Below are positions 48,110 to 59,999 of a stretch of 64,000 bases of DNA, piece after piece; within the stretch, counting starts at the first letter, position 1, and every line of letters begins with the position of its first letter. The translations under genes and the position numbers were made by a program. Below the pieces are notes generated by a model that was given only the letters and a program-made list of their open reading frames with translations, made no database searches and was not told the origin of the DNA. The DNA is taken from contig CM044310.1 of assembly GCA_024291935.2 (NCBI GenBank), forward strand, positions 80,350,713 to 80,414,712, given 5' to 3'. This DNA comes from Okapia johnstoni (Eukaryota > Chordata > Mammalia > Artiodactyla > Giraffidae).

Positions 48110-48228
48110 GATGCCACATGTCACAATGGAAGACCTGCATGCTGCCATGAAGATCAAAGATCTACATGCTGCAACTAAGACCCAGCACAGCCAAATAAAT
48201 TTTTAAAAATACTAAAAAAAAAACAACA
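48110..48228 (+). mobile_element. CHR-2 type SINE, 5'-truncated
   Basis: ATGCTGCAACTAAGACCCAG followed by CACAGCCAAATAAAT and an A-rich end marks the 3' half of a CHR-2 SINE abutting the end of the L1. Confidence 0.7.
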
Positions 48229-48449
48229 ACAGACTTTTGAACATTAACTAAGATCAAGTATATGGAAACATTTGGTATATTACCAACAACACACTTATGC
48301 AACAAATCACCAAATTGAAAAGACCCAAATTAACCGAGATTTTACTGAAAACTGTTGTTTCAGCCTATTGTATTCATTTTCATAACCTCAGCCTGGGACC
48401 GTGTGTGAAATGTGATAAAGATAACAAAGTCTGCTATGATAGAAGCTTC

Positions 48450-48575
48450 CAACTGACCACCTACCAACCTGTAAAGCATCATGTCAGGAGCTTCATACAG
48501 TCTATACTCATAAAGGCTGTATCTCCATCTTGTACATGAGGAAACTGAAGATCAGAAAAATTAAGTAGTAATAAG
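48450..48575 (-). mobile_element. MIR SINE fragment
   Basis: AGGAGCTTCATACAGTCTAT, CCATCTTGTACATGAGGAAA and CTGAAGATCAGAAAAATTAA follow the MIR core in reverse orientation. Confidence 0.55.
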
Positions 48576-48900
48576 AAAAGAGCCACACTGTCTGCTTTGT
48601 CCCTGAATCTTATTTTCTTTCAAATAATCCTAAGAAAAATATGTATGATCTTCTCACGCGTACACAGAATATTCAACTTCACATCCAACTAATCTTCAAT
48701 ATTCATAAAAACTGACGAAAAAAAAAACCCGTCCCTAAATTCTTTAAATTAAATCTGTAGTCATAGCAAGTAGCTGTTTTTGAAATTTTTTGTATTAAAG
48801 TGGAATAACCTAACAGTCATTAAGCCATTAGATATTAAATCAAACCAAAGAATCAAGAAGAGAAGAGGAGAAAAATAAGAGTAAAAGAAGCAGGGTACTT

Positions 48901-49010
48901 CTCTGGCAGTCCAGTGGTTAAGACTCCGAGCTTCCACTACAAGGATCTCGGGCCAGTCCCTGATCAGGAAACTAAGACCGAACTAAGATTCCACACGCTG
49001 CACAGCAAGA
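48901..49010 (+). mobile_element. CHR-2 type SINE
   Basis: CTCTGGCAGTCCAGTGGTTA, CCAGTCCCTGATCAGGAAAC and CACACGCTGCACAGC. The short duplication TAAAAGAAGC is on both sides (about 48,884 and 49,012). Confidence 0.85.
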
Positions 49011-49695
49011 ATAAAAGAAGCGGGAAGAGATTAAATAGGCTCTCGACCTTTTTAAGTCATACCACATATCACTAAAGAGAATTTTGGGGAACTCACTTGA
49101 AATTATTGAAACCATACCAGTCATAATTACAACACAACCACTTCTGCAATACCACCAAGACTCACAGTGTCTAGATAAAAGCAGCCAAATTCTCATCATT
49201 TAGTTACCTAAGTTTGAATACAACTGTTTACTAATCTGATTGGGCTTTATATTCTCTCAGGATGTAAAACTGTCACACATTCCAGTAGATCTTTGCTCTT
49301 TTGCTCCATCTTGATGTTAAACTATGTTTTTAAAATTCTTCCCTGTATCTTGTACCCAGTTTTACACTGTAACATACAACCCATCCACCTTCCCTTTCTT
49401 CTTGACAAGTAATGGTAGGTAAATACACAGAGAACAAAAACTTTAAAGCAGATCAACACTGGCAGTAACCTACAAAGAGTTGGTGATACTAATCTAAGTA
49501 GAAAAGAACACACAGCTTGAGAGATGAAGAAATTAAATGAGATAAAAAGTCACACTGAAGAGTCTTAATATGTTATATGATTGACAGTTCTTTACTACTT
49601 TTATAAAACAATGGAATATATAGGGGAAAATACCATATTAAAAAATTCAAGGAGCCTTATTCAAACTAAATTATACTCCTTTGAAATAGTTAAAG

Positions 49696-49879
49696 AGGCT
49701 TTCCTGGTGGCTCGGATGGTAAGAATCTGGCTGCAATGTGGGGCACCTGGGTTTGATCTGTAGGTCAGGAAGATCCCCTGGAGAAGGGAATGGCTCCCCA
49801 CTCCAGTATTCTTTCCTGGAGACAAGGATGGACAGAGGAGCCTGGCGAGCTACAGTCCATGGGGTCACACAAGTATCAC
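49696..49879 (+). mobile_element. Bov-tA SINE
   Basis: GGCTTTCCTGGTGGCTCGGA through GATCCCCTGGAGAAGGGAAT to GGAGCCTGGCGAGCTACAGT; the 3' end is short. Confidence 0.9.
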
Positions 49880-50812
49880 ATCTCAAACTCTAGCCAAATC
49901 ATTTGTTATTTTGAATAAGAATATAACACATGAATTAACTTAGACTCTAAATTTCATCAAACTAAGACTCCATTCTCTGGGCAGGTACCACATTTCTCTA
50001 CAAAAACTTTTGTTTTATTCTTTTGGGTTTAGTTATTTTAAAAACAGCATTAGCACATTCTCAATCATCTGAATCCACCTGTTAGCCATGTAACTGAATG
50101 CTCCTGTTTACAGTTATGGACACACTGGCTCCAAGCTGGTACTACAGTACTCTAATTATGGGAAGTTACAGAGAAAAATAGAGGGGGACCTAATATATAA
50201 GTGATGCATTTGTGTGAAGTGAAGCCCAGATGACATCATGGTTTTCACTGAAGCACTAACACATTGGTAAGAAAACACATCATGTGGTGACCACACATAT
50301 GGGATAACTTTGGTGTGCTCAACTCTAAAAAACCTAAGCATAAGTCAATTCCATAACTCATGTTGTTTCAAGACTTCAATTTTGCAGGCAGTATTCAATA
50401 CTTTCATAAATTAGTGTAATTTGAGTTTTACTGGTTTTGCAGTTTTGTTTGTATTTCATTTGCAAGTTTTGAACTGTCACCAACATCAGACGGAGTTGAT
50501 CAGATCACTGGTTCCCGCTGTGTAAACTGTCCCTGACTCTACACACTCTTAGTTTTCCTGTCTCACCAGGTGCTCCTCAGTCTCCTTTACTGATTCCTGC
50601 TCTTCTCCCCAAACTCTTGATATTGGAAGTTGTCTATGGTCCGCTTTTCTTCACTTTGGTAATCTCATTCCCTCTTGTGTTTTTAAAATTTCACTGATAT
50701 TGCTATGGACCTCAACATTTTTATGTCCAGATTAAAAAACAAACAAAATCTCCCAGATTTGTCTTAAACTACGGATGCGTACACCCAGCTGTCTCCTAGA
50801 CGTTCCCACAGC

Positions 50813-51019
50813 TTGCGTGCACAGCCACTCAGTCATGTCCAACTCTTCGCAAGCACACAGACTGTAGCCTGCCAGACTCCTCAGTTCATGGGATTCTCCA
50901 GGCAAGAATACTGGAGTGGGTTGCCATTCCCTCCTGCAGGGGATCTTCCCAACCCAGGGACTGAACCTGGGTCTCCTGCATTGCAGGTGGATTCTTTACC
51001 ATCTGAGCCACCAGGGAAG
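50813..51019 (-). mobile_element. Bov-tA SINE
   Basis: Reverse copy: CAGCCACTCAGTCATGTCCA through GGTTGCCATTCCCTCCTGCA to CATCTGAGCCACCAGGGAAG. Confidence 0.92.
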
Positions 51020-54000
51020 ATCCAGACATTTCTACAGGAGGGTGGTCAAAACTGATCTCCTTATCTTCTCCCAGAATACTCAACCAATAGCCTTCCTCTC
51101 ACTTCATGGAAACTTCATCCTTCCAGATACTTGTTCCAAAAGTCTTGAAGTCATCCTTGATTCTTCTCTACATATTACACGTGTAAAACCACCAGGAAAT
51201 CTTGTACATCCCTGAGAAATGAATCCAGAATCCAACCACTCCTCATCACCTCTACTACTACCATATCATTATCTTTCAACTGGATTACTGCAATACCCTT
51301 CTAACCAGTCTTCCTGCTTCCATCCTTGTCTCCCACCCCACCCACCAATTCAGAGCACAGCAATAAGAAAAAAAAAAAAAAATCCATTAAAATCTCCCAT
51401 ATCCAGGAAAAAGAAATCCTACAACAGTCTACAAGACCCTGCAGAATGATGGTATGTCCCCATTACTGTTTGACTTCATTTCCACCTCTTTCTTCCTCAC
51501 TGGCTGACTGGTCTCCTCATTCCCTAAGGGTAGGTTGCTCCTTTGGGTCTCTGCCTCAAATCCACAAGAAAATGATTAAGCACAGAGAAAACAGAACAGA
51601 AAAGACAAGTATTAACTACAAGGATAATTATACAAATAGTTCCAAGAAAAAGTAACCATTTACTATATGGCTCAAATTGTAACTTTTACAGTCATAATAA
51701 TGCAATCAGAAGATTATGATGTTACTAAATAAGGAGAGTATAGGAATGGTAAGGGTCTGTATATGTGATAGGGGCAGGAAAGGTAGTTAAATACACAATA
51801 GGAGTAAGGCCTAAAACTGAAATCCTGAAGTAACAACATAAGCATGTTATCTAGAGACAATGAAGGTAAACAAAATATAATCACTTCAAAGAGGTTAAAG
51901 TAGTTGCCTCTGGAAAAAGACATCTGGAGAAGAAGGGCAGGTAGTTTTTCTTTTAAAAAAAAAAAAAGCCTAGCAGAATATTTAATTTTGAATTATTTTG
52001 CATGTAAAACTCTAGACTAAAAGAAAAAGAAGTTCAAAAACTTGATATGAACTGTCACAAACATCATGCATTACTTAAGAAATTAAAAATATAAATTTGT
52101 GTTCAAAGATTTGATTCCAAGTATTGGCTAAGATCTGCGGAAACATACTTTCCCTACACTGTTGGAAATGTCCACTATGAAGGTTTCTAAGAAGACCTGG
52201 CAGTTTGTTTCAAAATTTAAAGTTTGTATACTCTCTGACCCAGTAGTTTTTCTTTCAAGAGTCTATCCTATGACTTACACATTGGCAAAGGTGTATACAT
52301 ATGCATGCCTACAGCAACCCTATCTGTAAGAGCAAATCAACTGAAAACTGCCCTAGATGAAGAAAGTGACTAAATGATGGTCCATACAACAGAATACCAT
52401 GCTGCCTTTTTTTCTTTTAAATAAACAGATTCATACCTACTAACACATAAGAATCAAATTGTTTAAAGAGGTAGAGAAAAAAAGCCCACAGACTATGTTA
52501 CAATCCCATTTATGTTAAAAGAGAAAAAATAATATTGAGATAGCTGTCTTTTTATATACGTATGCATGTACATACATACCATGCAATGGGACAGAAAACT
52601 AGAAGGGCATTCAAATTGCCAAATGTGGTTTAAAGAGTTAAGGTAAGGAATTAGAAAGGGGGGGAAAGGAGGTCAAGTTCAGAACCAGAAATCACAAAGA
52701 CTAGAGCTGGGACCACTGAACTACAAAGACATACACAAAATATCAAGATGGAAGAACATACAGACTACAGAGTATAAAGACCAATTTCATCATTTGGAAT
52801 TATGCAGTTTAAGGAAGCCCCTCAAACATGTATAGTTACTGACAAGTAGTAACCATTTAAAGGGAAAATATCTACAATGATTAAGTCAGATCAAAGAAAT
52901 TGACTTTAAAACGTCTACGGCTATCTTAAAAGAATGTGTAACACACACAGACTAGAAACTACACTAAAATGTCTACAATGGTTACACTTTCCAATTACCA
53001 CATTATGAATGATCATGAGGAAGGTGGAGGTTGCATTTCTGTATATATTTCTCAAATGCTCCATAAAACATACATATATTACTTTGGGGATTTAAAATGA
53101 TTAAATTTTAGTGCCTATGTTGTGTCCACACACTTTCCTGCTAACGAACTGCTAGTGATTTCATACAGAAATTTAAACATTAAGAGATCAAGAGTTGATT
53201 TTGCCCACTGCTTTCTCTTTTTCTTAAAATGCCTCAAATAGATGAATACTTCCTTATAGGGAAAAAATTTTTTAAAAAACAGCCTCTTCACATTTTAAAA
53301 ACCCTACATATTTCAAATACATGTATGTATATTTTAGTTTATATTTATAAAAAAAAACAAACCTTAAACTTAGCATTTTAAAAGTTAATTCTAAAAGACA
53401 AAATTTATCTGATCACCTCTCCAAGCAAAACCAAAAGAATGTAGAAATTAACTCAGAAACTATCTGTATTAACAAAATATCCCAAGCTGTCCCCAACAAA
53501 ACTAAATTAGGGACCCTGACAAAACAAAAAAAAACCACAACTCAACTTTAGCTGAGCTCAAAAGAGCTAAAGGGTAAAACACAAAGGCAGGAAAAAGCAA
53601 GTTTTTAACAATTCGATTATTTCATTTAGTCAAACCAAAAACTGGAGTAAAAAAGTTAGTTTAGAGCACACTTAATTTCACTGTAGCAACCATTACTAGG
53701 TAAGCCTGTCAATTATGACAATAATAACTATACAACAAGTACAATACTTCCTATAAAATTCAAGACTGGCATTGAATTCTTTTCATTTTCTAAGAAACTA
53801 TTTCTCACTGGTAATACTAGCTTTATAAATACAGATTCATTCGCCAAAGATTTTTCCTCCATTTCTTTTTCTACTTTCATGTGCTCCCAACTCCCCTGCT
53901 ATTCAAAATAAGCAAAAACAAAAGCCACAAGTAAGTGCAACACGACTGGGCAACCTCAAACCTAATAAAAGGTCTTTACCAATATCATTTTGGTCACTGT

Positions 54001-54983
54001 GGTTCAAACCTGGAGAATCCTAATGAACGGTATTACCTGTATCTTTCAGCCTAGAGTTCTGGAAGACTTATTCCCCCTCCCAACAAAAATAAAAGTAATG
54101 GGATACATGGGAGCTGGTCACAATGGTGTGCAAAATGCATTAAGCTGTATCCTTAGAATCTTGAGTACATTTCTATATGTAGTTATCCTATACATCTTCA
54201 AAAAAGTTTACATTGTGGGGAAAAAAAGTAATACTGTGGCTCCAGGTATTCTACAATTTCCTGAGAAGAGTAAGTACCAGACGTCATAGCTGGTGACATA
54301 TCACAGAATCTTCTCTCCTGCCCTCTGCTCAGTTTCTCCCTCTCTACAATGTCTTCAACTGGCCATAATGCAGTAATCACTAACTATATAAACACTCAAC
54401 TGATGGCTTCACTCATACCTCCTTTAGAACATACAATAGAAGCCATCAAATGCTGACTTACCACTTCCTTCCCTCCTCTTAGAATGGAAGAAGTGACCCA
54501 GGCCTTTGGGCAATGTCCTCTCGCCTCCTCAGACTTCACACTTCTATTCCCTCTCTCCCCCGCATCTGTCTCTTTCTCCTGGACCATTCCCTAACACCTG
54601 AACACGCTCTACTATCTCCCATCTGGCTTCTGTGATGTTCCTTCTACCTCACTGGATCACTCTGGATGTCTCATAGATACCTTAAATCCAACATAACAGA
54701 ACTTCGAGTTTATTTGCTGTCCTTCTGTTTTTTGAGTTTTATTGTTATATGCAACCCCCCTCCTAGTTCTTTCATTCTTGGTAAATAGCACTATGATTCA
54801 CAGTTGCTCAAGCCAGAAACCACCTAATTCTTTCCTTCCCTCACCTCTCCTATGTAATCCATCAGTAAGCCCTGTTAATTCTGTCCCCAAAATACATCTC
54901 GAATCCATCCACTTCTCTTCATATTCACAGCCACCACCGCCTTAATCCAGGTCATAATCAACTACTGTGCTTCCTGATCAAAG

Positions 54984-55187
54984 TACATGTGTTAGTTGTG
55001 CAGTCATGTCCAACTCTTTGCGACCCCATGGACTGCAGCCCACCAGGCTCTCCTGTTCACGGGATTTCCCAGGCAAGAATACAGGACTGGGCTGCCACTT
55101 ACTTCTCCAGGGGATCTTCCCGACCCAGGGATCTGACCCGGGTCTCCAGCAGTGCAGGCAGATTTCTTTACTGAGCCACCAGGGAAG
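54984..55187 (-). mobile_element. Bov-tA SINE, first of a close pair
   Basis: Reverse copy ending TACTGAGCCACCAGGGAAG. Perfect 11-bp duplication CCTGATCAAAG is at 54,973-54,983 and 55,188-55,198. Confidence 0.93.
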
Positions 55188-55226
55188 CCTGATCAAAGAA
55201 ATGGCCTTCTATTCTCCAAAGAGCTA

Positions 55227-55448
55227 GGCATTTGTGCTCAGTCGTGTTCAACTCTTTGTGACCGCAGGGACTGTAGTTAGACAGGCTACTCTATCCATGG
55301 AATTTTCCAGGCAAGAATACTGGAGTGGGTTGCCATTTCCTTCTCCAAGTAACCTTTCTGACCCAGGGACCTAACTCACGTCTCTTGCATCTCCTGCATT
55401 GGCAGGCAGATTCTTTACCACCTGAGCCACCAGGGAAGTCCCCCCTCC
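55227..55448 (-). mobile_element. Bov-tA SINE, second of a close pair
   Basis: Reverse copy with an 11-bp duplication CCAAAGAGCTA at 55,216-55,226 and 55,449-55,459. Separate target duplications show that it inserted independently of its neighbour 40 bases away. Confidence 0.93.
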
Positions 55449-55748
55449 CCAAAGAGCTAAAGCAATCTTAAAAGAAGATTGTTACTCCTTTAATTAAAAC
55501 CTTTTGATAGCTTCTCAGTACCCTTAAAATTCACATTCCTTACTTTGATTCTGCAGGATCTGATCCTTGCCTATCTCTCCCCCTCATCCATTTGTTCCAG
55601 CAATACTTTCTTTTCTCAATTCCTGGAACAGTCCATGTTCATTTTTGCCTCAAGGTCTTTACTTCTGCTGCTCCTTCAACCTCATATTCTCCCTCCTCTC
55701 CTTCAAAGAACTCCTTATCCTTTTAACATAGCTTAAATAGCAACGCAG

Positions 55749-55951
55749 GGCTTCCCAGGTAGCTCAGTAGTCAAGAATCCACCTGCCAATGCAGGAATCA
55801 CGGATTTGATCCCTGAGTCAGGAAGATCCCCTGGAGAAGGAAATGGCAATCCACTCCACTACTCTCGCCCGCGAAATCCCATGGATAGAGGAGCCTGGCA
55901 GACTACAATCCATGAGGTCGAAAGAGTTGGACACAACTTAGCAACTAAACA
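55749..55951 (+). mobile_element. Bov-tA SINE
   Basis: GGGCTTCCCAGGTAGCTCAG through GGAGAAGGAAATGGCAATCC to TTGGACACAACTTAGCAACT. It lies opposite in orientation to the pair just upstream. Confidence 0.92.
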
Positions 55952-56129
55952 GCAAATATCACCATTTCTCACAGCAAGACTCCCTCCCACCATTACTCTT
56001 TACTCCTTTATAGTATATATCACAATTTGTAATTTTCCTTTCTTCCCTTATCAGAATGTAAGTAGTAATGGAGAAATTAAGTAACTTATTCAACAACTAA
56101 TTTTTTAAATTATTTAAGTACTTTCTCTG

Positions 56130-56380
56130 TTAAGTAACGTGCTTTTAAATGCAACAGTAGGCATTGTCCCTGCTCTTGCAGAGCTTAAGGTCACAAACAA
56201 CTAGTAAGTAACAGATGCTAGACACACATCCAGATCTGGCTCTTAACCACTCAGCTACACTGCCTCTCTAGCTGTAGGACACTGGATCAAGGGGCAGCAA
56301 TATGCTTAGCAGATGTTCACATGCTAATGGAAACTAAGGCTTGGAGAGGTTAAGTCATCTGCCCCAAGTAGCCCAGACGG
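56130..56380. mobile_element. Possible decayed MIR pieces
   Basis: GATCTGGCTCTTAACCACTC, CTACACTGCCTCTC and GGAGAGGTTAAGTCATCTGC CCCAAG are MIR-like phrases in mixed order. Assignment is uncertain. Confidence 0.35.
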
Positions 56381-56549
56381 ATTATCTGAGAAATTAAGAA
56401 CAATCATGAGCAAAGGCACAGATATGTTTAAGTATGGAGAATGTTCAAGAAACAAAAAAGAATCCAGTTTCATCATGTATGGCAAATTAGAAATGCTGGA
56501 GAATAAGGCTAGAAGAGCGTAATAGGAAAATGATATGCAGGGAAAGACA

Positions 56550-57841
56550 CGGTTAAAAGAATGAGAAGATAAACCACAGATTGAGAGAAAACGTTTGCAA
56601 AAGACATATCTGATAAAGGACTGTTAACCAAAATAAAGCCCAACTCTTAAAACTCAACAAGAAAACGAACGTGTCAATTAAAAAAATGGGTAAAAGACCT
56701 TAACAGACACCTCATCAGATATACAGATGGTAAAGGAGCATATGAAAAGGTGCTCCACATCATTTGTCATCAGGGAGATGCAAATTAAAACAAAAATAAG
56801 ATACTACCACACATCTTTTAGAATGGCAAAATCCAGGACACTGAAAACACCAAATGCTAGCGGGCACTTGGTACAACAGGAACTCTCATTCATTGCTGGG
56901 GGAATGCAAAACGGTACAGCCACCTCAAAGGCACTCTGGCAGTTACTACAAAACTAAACAGGGACTTCCCTAGTGTTGCAATGGCTAAAATGCTGAGCTC
57001 CCAATGCAGGGGGCCTGAGTTCGATCCCTGGTCAGAGAATTAGATCCCACAGGCTGCAACTAAGAGTTCACATGCTGCAACTAAAGATCCCACGTGGTGC
57101 AACTAAGACCCAGCATAGACAAAGAAAGAAACTAAACATATTCTTACCGTATCCAGCAAATCATGCTCCCTGGTATTTATCTACCCAAAGGAGTTGAAAA
57201 CTTATGTCCATACAAAAACCTGCACACAGATGCTGACAGCAGTTTTATTCATAATTCCTAAGACATGGCAGCAACTAAGATGTCTTCTGGTAGGTGAGTA
57301 GACAAATAAACTGGTACACTCAGACAATGGAATAATACTCAGTGCGAAAAAAGAACCAAGCTATCAAGCTACAAAAAGACATGAAGGAAATTTAAATGCA
57401 CATGACTAGCAGCCAATGTGAAAGAGGTACATACTCTATGATTCCAATTATGTAACACTCTGTAAAGGACAAAGCTATGGAAACAGTAAAAAGATCAGTG
57501 CTTGCCAGAGGTTATGGAAGAGGGAGGGATGAACAGGTAGACCACATAGGATTTTTAGGGCAGTGAAACTTTTTCTGTGATACTATTAACGGTGGATACA
57601 TATCATTTGTCAAAACTTGTAATACATAACACCAAGAGCGAACCATACTGTAAACCATAACCTTTGAGTGATAAGGTGTAGGTACATCAATTGTAACAAA
57701 TGTATCACTGTAGTGGAAGATGTTGATAATGGAGGAGGTTATGCATGAGTAGGGCAGAGTATACGGGAAATCTCTGAACTTTCTGTTCAATTCTGCTGTG
57801 AACCTAAAGCTGTTCTAAAAAGAAGTCATAAAAAAAAAAAG
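56550..57841 (+). mobile_element. L1 LINE 3' end, copy 2, with poly(A) tail
   Basis: Sense L1 3' end. It shares AAAGACATATCTGATAAAGG, ACCTTAACAGACACCTCATC and TTTTAGAATGGCAAAATCCA with copy 1 at 46.5-48.1 kb. It ends in a poly(A) run at 57,830-57,841. It is interrupted once by a CHR-2 SINE. No intact frame. Confidence 0.88.
56961..57128 (+). mobile_element. CHR-2 type SINE nested in L1
   Basis: GGGACTTCCCTAGTGTTGCA through GAGTTCGATCCCTGGTCAGA to AACTAAGACCCAGCATAGAC. Perfect 10-bp duplication AAACTAAACA is at 56,951-56,960 and 57,129-57,138. Confidence 0.93.
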
Positions 57842-59304
57842 AGACCTATGAGCAAGAGAATACACGGGTCTAGGTTTCACAAGCAAAGAAATCTGAGTGT
57901 CATAAGAATATATTAATAGAAGTAGTAGGTCAGGAAACAAGTCTGTACTGAGTGTCAGCCACTGAGGATATAGGAATAAAAGACCACAATCCCTGCCCTT
58001 CTGCAGCAGAAACCCTAGTAACTCTAGCAATGGAAAACCAAATGACTCAAAATGTATTAGAAAAATCTTTTTTAAAGAAACCATTAAGGATTATTTTTTA
58101 GGGAGGAAAAGTTTATACCTAGGTTTTTCTTTAGGGGTGGGTAGGAAGTCTGAGGTTTTCATATATTGATTTTGTTTGTAGTAAGGTCTAGAGCAAAAAT
58201 AACCAAAACTTAAAACATAAGACGTACATTTCATAATTATAACCGAAGTCTGTAAAACAGATCTATGCCAAGAAAAACTTCAATCTCTAGAAACCAAGTA
58301 AATCAATTCCTTCAAAATACAATTTTAAGTGGTTGCTCTGCAAAGTTACTGAACTTTGTTTACCCTCCTTATGTAAGACCTGTTTTCTAAACACTGTATA
58401 AGCTGAAAATAAAATCTTATTCTCCATATTACATCATTGTTGCCATAGCTAGATGTTTCCTTTGTAACTTCGATTAATCGTAGCCTAACATTCTTTTTAA
58501 TTATAGATATTAAAGTGTATTGCTCCACAACAATTTTGTAAAAATTTCCCAAAGCTTAGAGAGAACACATTACACTAAATTGAATTAAATTTCTGAATTT
58601 GTAGCTTGTGTAACAGTTATCCTGAAAAGTTCCTCATCTATCATTTATTGTACTTCAGCTTAAAATATTATTAAATGTTCAATTATGCTGCAAAGTGTCA
58701 AGAGGGGTCATGCAAAGCAATTCTGTAACAGAGCTAAAGAAAATATTTTGGCAAAGCCAACTTTAGGGTTGCAACTAATTATTCCAGATCACATATGTCT
58801 CTTGTATATTTTAATTTCCAGAACAAAAAATTACACAATTTGTACGCTCCATTTGAGGTCAAAATCTACTTGTCATGAACTTCTAACAGCTAATCAAAAT
58901 TCTCTCCTCCGCAATTTAAGCCAGTATCTCCCGAACAAAATTACCAGACCATTACATTTATCACCACACTACACTCTGCTCTTCAGTAATGTCCATATGA
59001 GATGGTGACACCACAGACACCTAATAATCAGAAACTCACTGTTCCACTTCCCAAGTTAAGACCTCAAAAGCAAACTGACCCATGAATTTGATTAAATTCT
59101 ACATCACACAAGACTTACCCAGATGTCTTACTACAGAAATTTTCCAACGCCATCATCTTCAAATGCCTGGACATCTATCATTTAAACCTCTTGTTTTCAT
59201 TTTTAGGAACTAACAAAATGCACTAAAAGAAAACCTATGCAGTTCCAACATAGCCAACATGCCAAAATAATCTCATAAATTTAGTTATTAAACAACAACA
59301 GCCT

Positions 59305-59560
59305 TGGCAGCAAAGATTGACTGAGCACTTATCATGGGCCTGCCACTGCTCTAAGCCTTATGCCCTTCACCTACTATCTCATCAATTCTCCCAACAATCC
59401 TACGAGGTAGGTACTGTTATTACCCCTATTTGGCAGATAAAGAGAAAGAGGCACAGAGAGGTTAAGTATCTTGCCCAAGGTCACAAACCGGTGGGGCAGG
59501 ACTGGAACCAAAGCAGGTAGTCTGACTTCAGAGTCCGCGCTCCCAACGTTCAACTGCTGC
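59305..59560 (-). mobile_element. MIR SINE, well preserved
   Basis: TTGACTGAGCACTTATCATG, GTAGGTACTGTTATTACCCC, AGAGAGGTTAAGTATCTTGC and AAGGTCACAAACCGGTGG form a nearly complete reverse MIR about 500 bases from the SIAH1 CpG island. Confidence 0.85.
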
Positions 59561-59999
59561 CAAGAGTTAACAATTTACCCTTGACAGCCCCTTATCAAGA
59601 AATGGTAAATGTTCAGCAGTCCGATCCCTGTCCTATATCCGTGCTCACGGCTTCTACGACTTTGATAAATCAGCTACACCATCTGATTTTCCGAACACAC
59701 AAACTGGACTTCTCTGGATGTCACAGCAAATTCTGAATCTTTCCAGGAACGGGAAATGAAAAACCTACGCAACGCTGTGGCCCAGATTATCCACATTCCT
59801 AAATAATAAATCTGGGAGCGTCCAGAAAGGCCCCCAAACTACCCGACAAACGAAACCTAGGAAAACCAAGGTTTGCAATAAAAAGCTGGAGATTCCCTGG
59901 CAAATCGTTCACGAGATCCCCTCTCTAACGACATAAACAAGGGAGGAGGCTGCATTCTTCCCACCGCACAATGAAAGCGCAGGCCGGAGCGGGAAAGAA

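Larger units (their letters stand above)
46450..48116 (+). mobile_element. L1 LINE 3' part, copy 1, twice interrupted
   Basis: Sense L1 ORF2 end: GGTGTTGGAACAGCTGGGTA, GACTGGGAGAAAATGTTTGC, AAAGACATATCTGATAAAGG, AAAATGGTACAGCCACTTGG, AACAGCTTTATTCATAATTC. It is interrupted by a CHR-2 SINE and by a Bov-tA SINE. It is close in sequence to the copy at 56.55-57.84 kb. Confidence 0.87.
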
